This document shows positions 1 through 7,634 of a stretch of DNA of 14,327 bases, one piece after another. The position numbers and the translations under genes are program-made. The first letter of the stretch is position 1. Each line of letters opens with the position of its first letter. The stretch is from positions 1 through 14,327 of the forward strand of contig JAIRKS010000155.1 in NCBI GenBank assembly GCA_031259905.1, in the 5' to 3' direction. A model generated the notes under the pieces. It was given only the letters and a program-made list of their open reading frames with translations, searched no databases and was not told where the DNA came from. Source of the DNA: Odoribacteraceae bacterium (lineage in GTDB: Bacteria > Bacteroidota > Bacteroidia > Bacteroidales > Marinifilaceae).

Positions 1-315
1 GGAAGATCCTCCACGGGTGGAGGAAGATCCTCCACGGGTGGAGGAAGATCCTCCACGAGTGGAGGAAGATCCTCCACGGGTGGAGGAAGATCCTCCACGA
101 GTGGCGGAAGATCCTCCACGAGTGGAGGAAGATCCTCCACGAGTGGAGGAAGATCCTCCACGGGTGGCGGAAGATCCTCCACGGGTGGAGGAAGATCCTC
201 CACGGGTGGAGGAAGATCCTCCACGAGTGGAGGAAGATCCTCCACGGGTGGAGGAAGATCCTCCACGGGTGGAGGAAGATCCTCCACGAGTGGAGGAAGA
301 TCCTCCACGAGTGGC
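1..315. repeat. 21-bp tandem array, 15 units, hairpin-forming
   Basis: Fifteen exact 21-bp periods run from the first base of the window, so the array probably continues to the left. Each unit reads GGAAGATCCTCCACG, then G or A, then GTGG, then A or C. The junction between units is GTGGAGGA-AGA-TCCTCCAC, an 8-bp perfect stem with a 3-nt loop. Units that end in C (5, 8 and 15) carry one mismatch in the following stem. The only differences are the two variable bases, so the array is young or homogenised. The order GGG, GGG, GAG recurs in units 1-3, 9-11 and 12-14, which suggests 63-bp block duplications. One GATC occurs per unit. The unit has no stop codon in at least one frame, giving an open (EEDPPRV)n reading. 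There is no evidence that it is translated. Confidence 0.95.
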
Positions 316-334
316 GGGGAATTAACCAAAACTC

Positions 335-359
335 CGCGGGCGGCGTTTGGAGGCCCGCG
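335..359. other. GC-rich hairpin between the array and the hypothetical gene
   Basis: CGCGGGC (335-341) pairs with GCCCGCG (353-359) around an 11-nt loop. No T-run follows on the plus strand. On the minus strand a short TTTT follows, so it could be a weak terminator for leftward transcription. The rest of 316-437 is AT-richer and should hold the promoter of the gene at 438, but I see no clear TAnnTTTG element. Confidence 0.5.
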
Positions 360-437
360 AAACACCATTAAGCACATGAATAATAACTCGATACGTGACA
401 GTGGAACCTTAGTCACAAATCTTAAATTTTTTAAACT

Positions 438-1130
438 ATGAGTACACACACGTGGAAACCCAAATCCCACGAGGAAATCTTGGACAAGGTGGAGCGTTTC
501 ATGACGTCGTTCACCACCGATTTCCGCGCGCGCGTCGGGCTTACCGCGGAGAGTCCCCAAGGCAAGTACATTGTAGACGAGTTCTTACCGAAGATCACGA
601 CCTACAAATCGTGCCACAACGCCTGGAAGGACCCCAACAAGCGGAATCACGACGACATCATCAACCTGAGGGATGCAGAGAAAGCGCTGCTTCCCGTCTA
701 CTTCCAGGTCGAGAAGTTGATCTCCGGCAACCCGCTGGTGACCAACACCGAGCTGGCAGACTTCGGCTTCCCGCCGCGGGAGGCCAAAGGGCGCAAGCCC
801 GCGCCGGTGGAGAAGACGCCACCGCGTTACTGGTCTATTTTATCGCTCATACGCCACGTGCTGATCATGTTCGCCCCCGCCGAGGATGAGACGAAGACGG
901 GAAAGCCTGACGGGCAGCACGGCGTGGAGTGTCGCTGGCTGTTGCTTGAGCACCCGCGCGAGGTGCTCCTCGACGAGCTGGTACATTCTGATTTCACCAC
1001 GCGTAGCCCGCTCGACCTGTCGTTCGACGACGGCGAGCGCGGGTGGACGCTCTATTTTTCTCTCCGCTGGGAGAATACCCGCGGCGAGAAGGGCGAGTTT
1101 GGCCCGGTGCTTTCCACCAAGGTGCCCTGA
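438..1130 (+). CDS. Conserved hypothetical protein of a Bacteroidetes family (WENTRGEKG C-terminus)
   Basis: This encodes 230 residues with no signal peptide or membrane segment. The N-terminal half is probably helical and contains TYKSCHNAWKDPNKRN and an acidic/basic helix DAEKALLPVYFQVEKLI. A proline-rich linker follows at about 113-130. The C-terminal half looks like a compact beta domain: a GQHGVECRW segment, then DDGERGWTLYFSLRWENTRGEKGEFGPVLS. I recognise this combination (GQHG..xRW, RG.x.YF.LRWENTRGEKG) from hypothetical proteins of similar size in Bacteroidetes. They often occur as several paralogues per genome, sometimes beside short tandem repeats. Their function is unknown. The gene stands alone: a 21-bp array lies upstream and a strong terminator downstream. 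ATG at 438 follows an AT-rich stretch, as is usual in this phylum where Shine-Dalgarno signals are weak. Coding status is fairly sure. No function is assigned. Confidence 0.85.
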   Translation: MSTHTWKPKSHEEILDKVERFMTSFTTDFRARVGLTAESPQGKYIVDEFLPKITTYKSCHNAWKDPNKRNHDDIINLRDAEKALLPVYFQVEKLISGNPLVTNTELADFGFPPREAKGRKPAPVEKTPPRYWSILSLIRHVLIMFAPAEDETKTGKPDGQHGVECRWLLLEHPREVLLDELVHSDFTTRSPLDLSFDDGERGWTLYFSLRWENTRGEKGEFGPVLSTKVP

Positions 1131-1211
1131 ACAAGCCCCTCCCCGGTTCCACGGGTAACAGTAAAGAGTTATTATCATGTTGATGCACCTGCCGGTGCAA
1201 GTTCATTTATC

Positions 1212-1251
1212 ACCGGGGAGCGGTACCGCGAGGGAAGCTCCCCGGTTTTTT
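1212..1251 (+). terminator. Rho-independent terminator of the 438-1130 gene
   Basis: ACCGGGGAGC (1212-1221) pairs with GCTCCCCGGT (1237-1246), followed by a T-run to 1251. A CGGTACCG palindrome lies in the loop. A smaller hairpin, TGCACC-TGCC-GGTGCA, precedes it at 1184-1199. Together they close the upstream gene and separate it from the oxidoreductase. Confidence 0.9.
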
Positions 1252-1295
1252 CATGCCCCGCGCCCGCTCTTTAACCGGATTTTAAAAATAATAGT

Positions 1296-1303
1296 TACTT
1301 TCG
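1296..1303 (+). promoter_or_regulatory. Possible -7 element for the oxidoreductase gene
   Basis: TACTTTCG differs by one base from the Bacteroidetes -7 consensus TAnnTTTG and lies 32 bp before the ATG at 1336. A TTTA about 22 bp upstream is the only -33 candidate. The location after the terminator fits, but the match is weak. Confidence 0.35.
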
Positions 1304-1335
1304 CGGACATCACACAATAACATAACGCTTAAGAG

Positions 1336-2823
1336 ATGGACCAGGAAAAAATTATTATCATAGGAGGCGGTCTCAACGGGTTGTTCAGTGGCGCGATCCT
1401 TGCCCGTGAAGGCTTCGACGTCAGCGTCTTCGAGAAGGACAACGTGCCGGGAGGCAGCCTGCGCGAATTCCAGCGGGAAGGCGTCTCGTTCGAGACGGGG
1501 ATACACGCGGTCGGCGCGTTCCGCCCGGGGGAAGCGATGTACCGCCTCTTTAATTACTTGAAAATATGGAACAAGCTCGACCTGCTGCCCGTCGACCCGC
1601 GTTACACGGAGATCTACCGGGTCGGCAAGGAAGAATACTGCTTCCCGCGTGGCAAGGAGCAGCTCGTGAGCATGTTAATGGAGGAATTCCCCGCGCAGGG
1701 GGAGGACATCCGGAGGTACTTCGACGCGCTCTACAAGTTAAGCGAGGAAAGCCAGCTGCACGACCTGCGAATGCCCTCGCCCCGCGCCCGTTCCTACGGG
1801 TTGACGTGGAGCGCCGGGAAGCTCATCGACGCGTTCCTGCGTGACGATGACACGCGCAACATGCTGGCGCTTAGAAGCGCGCTGTACGCCGGCGAGCAGT
1901 ACAAGACGCCCGCCTACCTGCACGCGCTCGCGAATAAAATGTACACGGACGGGACGGCGCGCTTTATCGGTGGTAGCCAGCAGCTTGCCACGGCGCTCGT
2001 CGGCGCGATAACGAGCAACGGGGGGAAGGTGTACACCGGGAGAGGGATCAAACGCGTGGAGATCAGCGGGAATCAGGTCGACCACGTCGTGTCGACGGAC
2101 GGGAGGCAGCATCGCGCGGCGCGCTATATCATGGCGATTGACCCGCTGTCGATGCTCGACATCGTCGATCGCGGCAAGTTGCAACCCGCTTGCCTCCAGC
2201 AGATAGAAGCGCTGACGCCGAACTACTCGACGTTCACGCTCTTCATCATTCTCCAGCCGGGTGCGTTCTCGTTTTTCAACCACGCGCGCGGTTACGTGGA
2301 GAGCCTCGACGACGCCTGGGGACAGGTAAAGTGCAAGAGGAGAGACTGGCCGCGCGGGCTGACGTGCAGCACCCCGCCGGAGACGATCCGCGACCGGTAC
2401 GCGCGGAAGATGGTCGTCGATTGCGTGATGAGCTTCAAGCAGGTCAAGCGATGGGAGCATACCGTCACCGGGAGCAGGCCGAAGAGTTACCAGACGTTCA
2501 AGCATTTGCAGGAAGAGGCGGTGATCAAGATGCTCGAACGGGTGTTCCCCGACATCCGCCCCTGCATACAGAGCGTGTATAGCGCCACGCCGCTAACGTT
2601 CAGGGATTACTGCAACCGGAAGGGAGGCTCCGTGTACGGCTTCAAGCAGCAGGCGGGGCAACCGGAATTCGCGAGACTCTCCGCGGGGGCGGGGCTGGAT
2701 AACTTGCTGCTGGTGGGGCAGAACGATCACCTGCACGGCACGCTCGTGACGCCCGTGTCGGTCATCGAGGCGTGCGCGGAGCTGGTCGGGCTGGATTACC
2801 TGTTAAAGAGGATCAACGAGTAG
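1336..2823 (+). CDS. FAD-dependent oxidoreductase, CrtI/retinol-saturase-like
   Basis: The 495-residue length is normal for the phytoene desaturase/RetSat branch of the FAD amine-oxidase superfamily. The N-terminal Rossmann signature IIIIGGGLNGL has GxGxxG at residues 10-15, the ribose-binding acid is E33, and PGG follows at 38-40. FETGIHAVGAF resembles the D/ETGxH motif of the RetSat-like group. The C-terminus, LLLVGQNDHLHGTLVTPVS, is the FAD-binding end typical of this group (compare VGQ..NLHG). These enzymes reduce, saturate or desaturate conjugated polyene or isoprenoid-like chains. The substrate cannot be read from sequence. No carotenoid genes such as crtB or crtE are nearby. The neighbours are an acyl-activating enzyme and an acyltransferase, which suggests a fatty or aryl-polyene-like lipid rather than a carotenoid. 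The class is secure; the reaction is inference. Confidence 0.85.
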   Translation: MDQEKIIIIGGGLNGLFSGAILAREGFDVSVFEKDNVPGGSLREFQREGVSFETGIHAVGAFRPGEAMYRLFNYLKIWNKLDLLPVDPRYTEIYRVGKEEYCFPRGKEQLVSMLMEEFPAQGEDIRRYFDALYKLSEESQLHDLRMPSPRARSYGLTWSAGKLIDAFLRDDDTRNMLALRSALYAGEQYKTPAYLHALANKMYTDGTARFIGGSQQLATALVGAITSNGGKVYTGRGIKRVEISGNQVDHVVSTDGRQHRAARYIMAIDPLSMLDIVDRGKLQPACLQQIEALTPNYSTFTLFIILQPGAFSFFNHARGYVESLDDAWGQVKCKRRDWPRGLTCSTPPETIRDRYARKMVVDCVMSFKQVKRWEHTVTGSRPKSYQTFKHLQEEAVIKMLERVFPDIRPCIQSVYSATPLTFRDYCNRKGGSVYGFKQQAGQPEFARLSAGAGLDNLLLVGQNDHLHGTLVTPVSVIEACAELVGLDYLLKRINE

Positions 2824-2981
2824 CGCCGCGCCCCGCGCCCGCGGGCGGCGGGAAAAGCAGGAAAATTTAATAAAGAGAGTCACCGGGGGGGCACGCGAGC
2901 CTCCCGTTTCGTGACGGGAAGTAGCCCGGCATCTCGCCCGGTAGGGGACACGCGAGGGAGTAAACACGTTGTGATAGAAAC
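2824..2981. other. Structured GC-rich intergenic region / leader of the ligase gene
   Basis: Immediately after the stop codon, CGCCGC (2824-2829) can pair with GCGGCG (2845-2850). A 12-bp perfect palindrome, CGCCCGCGGGCG, lies at 2836-2847. No T-run follows, so it is not a classical terminator. Further on, TCCCGT-TTCGTG-ACGGGA forms a hairpin at 2902-2919. Two imperfect direct copies of CCGG..GGGG.CACGCGAG lie at 2883-2899 and 2938-2956 and bracket that hairpin. No promoter consensus is clear, so the ligase may be read through from the oxidoreductase. The role of these structures is unknown. Confidence 0.5.
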
Positions 2982-4280
2982 ATGAACAAGATTGAATACG
3001 CGCCCGTCAGGGTCATAAAAAAGTTTCAGGAAAAACGATTGCGGGAGACGATCGCGTACCTCGGCGCTCGTTCGCCCTTTTACCGCCGGCTGTTCCGCGA
3101 GAGCGATGTTAACCCGCGCGCTATCAAGCGCCTGGAAGACTTGAAAGAGATCCCCTTCACCACGAAAGAGGATCTCCAGCGTTATAACGATGACTTCCTG
3201 TGCGTGCCCAGGGAAAAGATTATCGATTACATCACGACCTCCGGAACGCTCGGCGATCCCGTGACGCTGGCCATGACGGACAAGGATCTCGATCGCCTGG
3301 CTTACAACGAGAAACTCTCTTTCCTGTGCACCGGCACGCGTCCGGGCGACGTGGTGCAGCTCATGACGACGCTCGACAAGCGGTTCATGGCCGGCATCGC
3401 TTACTTCCTGGGACTGCGCTCGCTCGGCGCGGGCGTTATCCGCGTGGGGAACGGCATCCCGGAGTTGCAGTGGGACACGATCCATCGCGTGCGGCCCGAC
3501 ACGATCATGTGCGTGCCGTCGTTCATCCTCCACGTGATCAAGTACGCCGAGGAGCACGGCATCGACTATCGCGCCTCGAGCGTGAAAAAGGCGGTCTGCA
3601 TCGGCGAGGGACTCCGGGAAGCCGATTTCTCCCTCAACCTGCTCGGCCAAAGAATAAAAGAAAAGTGGGACATCGCCCTCTATTCCACCTACGCCTCGAC
3701 GGAAATGGCCACCACGTTCGCCGAGTGCGCGAGCGGGAAGGGCGGGCATCACCACCCGGAGCTGATTATCCACGAGATCGTTGACGAGAACGGGCGCGTC
3801 CTCCCGCCGGGCGACGTCGGGGAACTCGTCGTCACGCCAATAGGCGTCGAGGGGATGCCCCTCCTGCGCTTCAAGACGGGCGACCTCGTCAGCATGCACG
3901 TCGAACCGTGCAGCTGCGGACGTACCTCGGCCCGCGTCAGTCCCGTGGTCGGTCGCGTCAATCACATGATAAAGTTTAAGGGAACAACGCTTTACCCGCC
4001 TGCCCTCTTCGACGTGCTCGACCACACCCCTTACGTCGAGAACTACCTCATCGAGGTCAACCTCAACGACAGCGGGACGGACGACGTCACCGCGCGCGTC
4101 GGCACGCGTCCCGGCGCCGTCGAGGATGTCGTCAAAGACCTCAAGGACAGGTTTCGCGCGCGGGTACGCGTGGCCCCGCGCATCGTCATCGCGTCGCCGG
4201 CGGAGATCAGGCAACTCAACTTCCCCGACGCGAGCCGTAAGCCCGTCAAGTTCATCGACAAACGACCGGGGAAATCATGA
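2982..4280 (+). CDS. Phenylacetate-CoA ligase-like AMP-forming acyl-activating enzyme
   Basis: The 432 residues match the usual size of the PaaK branch of the ANL adenylating superfamily. Motifs appear in the expected order: TTSGTLGDP (85-93, the ATP phosphate-binding loop), YASTE (237-241), RFKTGD (296-301, the ribose-binding Asp), PCSCGR (309-314, the Cys-x-Cys typical of PaaK-like proteins), GRVNHMIKFKG (324-334) and a C-terminal RKPVKF segment that could supply the catalytic Lys. The enzyme should adenylate a carboxylic acid and pass it to CoA or a carrier protein. Family membership does not reveal the acid; many PaaK homologues do not use phenylacetate. Its stop overlaps the acyltransferase start by 4 bp (ATGA), which implies translational coupling and handover of the activated acyl group. 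It is cytoplasmic, with no signal peptide or membrane segment. Confidence 0.88.
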   Translation: MNKIEYAPVRVIKKFQEKRLRETIAYLGARSPFYRRLFRESDVNPRAIKRLEDLKEIPFTTKEDLQRYNDDFLCVPREKIIDYITTSGTLGDPVTLAMTDKDLDRLAYNEKLSFLCTGTRPGDVVQLMTTLDKRFMAGIAYFLGLRSLGAGVIRVGNGIPELQWDTIHRVRPDTIMCVPSFILHVIKYAEEHGIDYRASSVKKAVCIGEGLREADFSLNLLGQRIKEKWDIALYSTYASTEMATTFAECASGKGGHHHPELIIHEIVDENGRVLPPGDVGELVVTPIGVEGMPLLRFKTGDLVSMHVEPCSCGRTSARVSPVVGRVNHMIKFKGTTLYPPALFDVLDHTPYVENYLIEVNLNDSGTDDVTARVGTRPGAVEDVVKDLKDRFRARVRVAPRIVIASPAEIRQLNFPDASRKPVKFIDKRPGKS

Positions 4281-5416
4281 CCGACCGCTTCGACGACATC
4301 CGCCCGTATCGCGATGACGAGATCCCGGCCGCCATGCACCGCGTCACCGCTAACGCGCTGTTCCCCGGCATCTCCGCGTTCGTTTACCCGGGACGGGACG
4401 TCGAGGAGGTCCGGCGCGCGATCCGGGGCTATCGCTCCGTCGACGAATTCCAGTCGCGGGCGATGAAAGCGTTCGTCGAGCAAGTCATCGCCCGCTCCGT
4501 CGCCCGCTTCTCCTACACCGGCACGCGCGCGCTCGACCGCGAGAAAGCGTATCTCTTTGTCTCCAACCACCGTGACATCACGCTCGACTCCTCCTTCCTG
4601 CAATACGCGCTGCACCGGGAGGGCTTCCGCACGACGGAGATCACCTTCGGCAGCAACCTCATGTCGTCGCCGCTGATCGTTGACATCGGCAAGTCCAACA
4701 AGATGTTCACGTTTGCCCGCGGCGGCACGTTCCGCGCGTTCCACGCCAACTCCCGGCGGCTCTCCGCGTACATCCGTCACGCGATCACCGGTCGCGGCAC
4801 GTCCATCTGGATCGCGCAACGCGACGGGAGGACGAAAGACGGGCGCGACGTCACGAACAAGGGGATCATCAGCATGTTCCGCCTGTCATCCCCCGGCGAT
4901 CCCGTCGACGCGTTGACTGCGCTAAACATCACGCCCGTCTCGATCTCGTACGAGTGGGAGCCGTGCGACCTCCTCAAGGCGCTGGAGATCTATCACTCCC
5001 GGAAAGAAAGGTACGTCAAGAAGCCCGGCGAGGATCTTCACGCCATCCTCACCGGCATCACCGCCGCGAAGGGACGCGTGCACTTGAACATCGGCAAGCC
5101 CCTCGCGGAGAGCGACCTGTTGCCGCTCGCCGTCCCGTCACCCGCCCGCTTCAACGAGCGGGTCGCCGCGCTCGTCGACCGGCAGGTGAACGGCCTTTAC
5201 TCCCTGACCTGCAACAATTACATTGCCGACGACCTCCTCCGCGACGCCGCGCGTCACGCCCGTCATTACTCGCCCGACGAACGCTGCCGCTTCACCCGCC
5301 ATTACCACGCTGCCCGCGACGCCGCCCGCGACCGGCACGGCGTGAGGGATATAGACACCTTCGCGTCCATCTTCCTCGGTATTTACGCCCACCCCGTGAC
5401 GGCCCGCGGCGAGTGA
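4277..5416 (+). CDS. PlsC-like 1-acylglycerol-phosphate acyltransferase family protein
   Basis: This encodes 379 residues. The catalytic acyltransferase motif NHRDITLD (NHxxxxD) is at 97-104, inside YLFVSNHRDITLDSSFLQ. A later conserved stretch, SIWIAQRDGRTKDGRD (176-191), stands where PlsC proteins have their EGTR-like acyl-acceptor motif. Family members move an acyl group from acyl-ACP or acyl-CoA to a lipid or glycerol-phosphate acceptor at the inner membrane. It is longer than housekeeping PlsC (about 240 residues), with about 90 extra N-terminal residues and a C-terminal extension rich in His and Arg. This points to a specialised acceptor. The start overlaps the ligase stop by 4 bp, which also fixes the start codon. 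Third positions are C-rich: 15 of 21 Val codons are GTC. The acceptor is unknown. Confidence 0.87.
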   Translation: MTDRFDDIRPYRDDEIPAAMHRVTANALFPGISAFVYPGRDVEEVRRAIRGYRSVDEFQSRAMKAFVEQVIARSVARFSYTGTRALDREKAYLFVSNHRDITLDSSFLQYALHREGFRTTEITFGSNLMSSPLIVDIGKSNKMFTFARGGTFRAFHANSRRLSAYIRHAITGRGTSIWIAQRDGRTKDGRDVTNKGIISMFRLSSPGDPVDALTALNITPVSISYEWEPCDLLKALEIYHSRKERYVKKPGEDLHAILTGITAAKGRVHLNIGKPLAESDLLPLAVPSPARFNERVAALVDRQVNGLYSLTCNNYIADDLLRDAARHARHYSPDERCRFTRHYHAARDAARDRHGVRDIDTFASIFLGIYAHPVTARGE

Positions 5417-5455
5417 CCGGCCCCCTGCAGGGAACGGGAGAACGCGTGAAAACGC

Positions 5456-5486
5456 GAGGCGGGGGGGAATGAGCCTCCTTTTTTTT
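5456..5486 (+). terminator. Terminator after the acyltransferase
   Basis: GAGGC (5456-5460) pairs with GCCTC (5473-5477) and is followed by T8 (5479-5486). Just upstream are CGCGT-GAAA-ACGCG, a GNRA-type hairpin, and the 10-bp palindrome CCCTGCAGGG (5423-5432). The arrangement marks the end of the acyl/redox block. TATATTCG (5486-5493), one base off the -7 consensus, may start the antiporter transcript. Confidence 0.7.
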
Positions 5487-5513
5487 ATATTCGCGAGAGA
5501 TAAATAACAAGAA

Positions 5514-7625
5514 ATGGATAATTTGTTGTTAATAAACATGACTTTACCGCTGGAAGACCCGGTGTTGATCTTCGCCGTGCTGTTGTTCGTGATCCTGCTG
5601 GCGCCGATCGTGCTGGAGCCGTTGAAGATCCCGGACGTGATCGGGCTGATCGCGGCGGGGGCGCTGCTCGGCCCGCGCGGGCTGGGAGTGATGGAGAGGG
5701 ACAGCAGCATCGTGCTCTTCGGGACGGTGGGGCTGCTGTACGTGATGTTCCTGGCGGGGCTGGAAACGAGCATGTCCGACTTCAAGAAGAACAGCACGCG
5801 GGGCCTCGTGTTCGGGATGTACACGTTTTTTATCCCGATGGCGCTCGGTATCGTGGCGGGGCGCTACGCGTTGCACTTCTCGTGGGCGACGTCGATCCTG
5901 CTGGCGAGCATGTTCGCGTCGAACACGCTGCTGACGTACCCGCTGGCGAGCAAGTACGGGGTGACGAAAAACCGCGCGGTGACGATCGCGGTAGGCGGGA
6001 CGGTGGTGACGTGCGTGCTGGCGCTGCTGGTGCTGGCGGTAATCGTGGGAATGTCGACGGGAGAGCTGGACCGGTTTTTCTGGGCGCGGCTGTGCGGCGG
6101 GGCGGTGATGGCCGGCGGCGCGATCGTGTACCTGTTCCCGGCGCTGGCGCGCTGGTTCTTCAAGCGATACGACGATAGGGTGTTACAATACGTGTTCGTG
6201 CTGGGGCTGCTGTTCCTGGCCTCGTTCCTGGCGGAGGTAGCGGGGCTGGAGGCGGTGATCGGGGCCTTCCTCGCGGGTCTGGCGTTGAACAGGGTGATCC
6301 CGGGGACGTCGGCGCTGATGAACCGGGTGGAGTTCGTGGGGAACGCGCTGTTTATCCCGCTGTTCCTGGTGGGCGTCGGGATGCTGGTGGACTACCGGGT
6401 ATTCATCGGCGGCGGGAAGATGCTGTGGGTGGCGGTGGTAATGACGGTAGTGGCGACGGTGTCGAAGTGGCTGGCGGCGTGGCTGGCGCGGGGAAGCTTC
6501 CGGCTGACGGGAGCGGAGACGCTGCTGGTGTTCGGGCTGAGCAACTCGCAGGCGGCGGCGACGCTGGCGGCGGTAATGGTGGGATACGGGGTGGTGCTGG
6601 CGGACGGTAGCCGCCTGCTGGACGAGAGCGTGTTGAACGGGACGATCGTGATGATCCTCGTGACGTGCGCGGTGGCCTCCCTGGCGACGCGGCGCGGGGC
6701 GCGGGGCGTGGCACGGGCGGAGCTGTCGGGCGAGGACGTGGGAAACGAGACGGCGCTGGAGGAACGGGTACTGGTGCCGGTGAGTAACGCCGCGAACGTG
6801 GAGGAGTTGACGAGCCTGGCGGTGTCGCTGCGATCGCGCGGCAACGCGGGGCAATTGATGGCGCTGCACGTGATCCCGTCGGAGGGGGCCATCGCGCCGT
6901 CGGAACGGGAAGCGAGGCGGTTGCTGGACGGGGCGGTGAAGGCAGCGGCGGCGATGGACGCGGTGCTGACGCCGTTGACGAGGTATGATTACGACGTCGT
7001 GAACGGGATCAAGCACGCGGTGAAGGAACGAAAGGTAACGGACCTGGTGCTGGGCTGGGAGATCTCCAGCGAGGCACTGGGACGGCTGGTTGACAAGGTG
7101 CTGGCGAGGTGCGCGGCGACAACGTTCGTGTACCGGCCGGTGCAACCGCTGTCGACGGTGAAGCGGTATATCGTGGTGGTGCCGCGGGGAGCGGAACGGG
7201 AGGTAGGGTTTCTCTACTGGACGTCGCGGGTGTGGAACCTGGGGCGTAACCTGGGGAACAAGCTGGTTTTCTTCGCCGCGCCGGCGGCAATGGCCGTGTT
7301 GCGGGAGATCGAGACGCGATGGCCGCTGCGGGCGGAGTTCTATGACTTGCCGGACTGGGAGGATTTCCTGATTGTGTCGCGGGAGGTGAAGGGAGACGAC
7401 GGGCTGGTGGTGGTGATGAGCCGACGAGGATACCCGTCGTACGCGCGGGGGATGGCACCGTTGCCGTCGCTCCTGAACAAGTATTTTGACCGGAACAACT
7501 GCCTGCTGGTGTACCCGGTACAGGCCGGGGTGGGGGAGGACGAGACGGGCGTGTTCCACCGCCTGGAGGGATTCGGTAATATAGAGGAGATGGGGAGGAT
7601 GATCCGGGGACTGTTTCATAAATAA
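5514..7625 (+). CDS. CPA2-type cation:proton antiporter with C-terminal USP-like domains
   Basis: This encodes 703 residues. Residues 1 to about 390 are a string of about twelve hydrophobic helices. Landmarks are LKIPDVIGLIAAGALLGP near the start, GLLYVMFLAGLE, and EVAGLEAVIGAFLAGLALN, the last typical of the CPA2 Na+/H+ and K+/H+ exchanger family (NapA, GerN, KefC). The C-terminal ~300 residues are soluble. They begin RVLVPVSNAANVEEL, and a second half starts near RYIVVVPRG (about 550); each half looks like a universal-stress-protein fold. This arrangement is common in Bacteroidetes antiporters, where the soluble part is thought to gate transport. It should exchange Na+ or K+ for H+ at the inner membrane; the ion is not decidable here. 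ATG at 5514 is used, and ATG at 5538 is an alternative. All eleven Val codons in the first ~110 residues are GTG, unlike the upstream gene. Confidence 0.9.
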   Translation: MDNLLLINMTLPLEDPVLIFAVLLFVILLAPIVLEPLKIPDVIGLIAAGALLGPRGLGVMERDSSIVLFGTVGLLYVMFLAGLETSMSDFKKNSTRGLVFGMYTFFIPMALGIVAGRYALHFSWATSILLASMFASNTLLTYPLASKYGVTKNRAVTIAVGGTVVTCVLALLVLAVIVGMSTGELDRFFWARLCGGAVMAGGAIVYLFPALARWFFKRYDDRVLQYVFVLGLLFLASFLAEVAGLEAVIGAFLAGLALNRVIPGTSALMNRVEFVGNALFIPLFLVGVGMLVDYRVFIGGGKMLWVAVVMTVVATVSKWLAAWLARGSFRLTGAETLLVFGLSNSQAAATLAAVMVGYGVVLADGSRLLDESVLNGTIVMILVTCAVASLATRRGARGVARAELSGEDVGNETALEERVLVPVSNAANVEELTSLAVSLRSRGNAGQLMALHVIPSEGAIAPSEREARRLLDGAVKAAAAMDAVLTPLTRYDYDVVNGIKHAVKERKVTDLVLGWEISSEALGRLVDKVLARCAATTFVYRPVQPLSTVKRYIVVVPRGAEREVGFLYWTSRVWNLGRNLGNKLVFFAAPAAMAVLREIETRWPLRAEFYDLPDWEDFLIVSREVKGDDGLVVVMSRRGYPSYARGMAPLPSLLNKYFDRNNCLLVYPVQAGVGEDETGVFHRLEGFGNIEEMGRMIRGLFHK

Positions 7626-7634
7626 TAAAGCGTG

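Noticed and set aside
1..315. CRISPR array at the left edge
   Set aside because: There are no unique spacers: units abut directly with only two variable bases. The period is too short and no cas gene is present.
17..325. Open frame encoding (EEDPPRV)n from a GTG start in the left array
   Set aside because: The 21-bp unit is a multiple of three with no stop in this frame, so an open frame arises automatically. There is no promoter, ribosome site or non-repeat domain, and it begins at the window edge.
1336..2823. Carotenoid phytoene desaturase (crtI)
   Set aside because: The fold fits, but no phytoene synthase or other carotenoid gene is nearby, and the ETGxH and VGQ..HLHG motifs fit the broader RetSat-like group better. 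No gene symbol is given.
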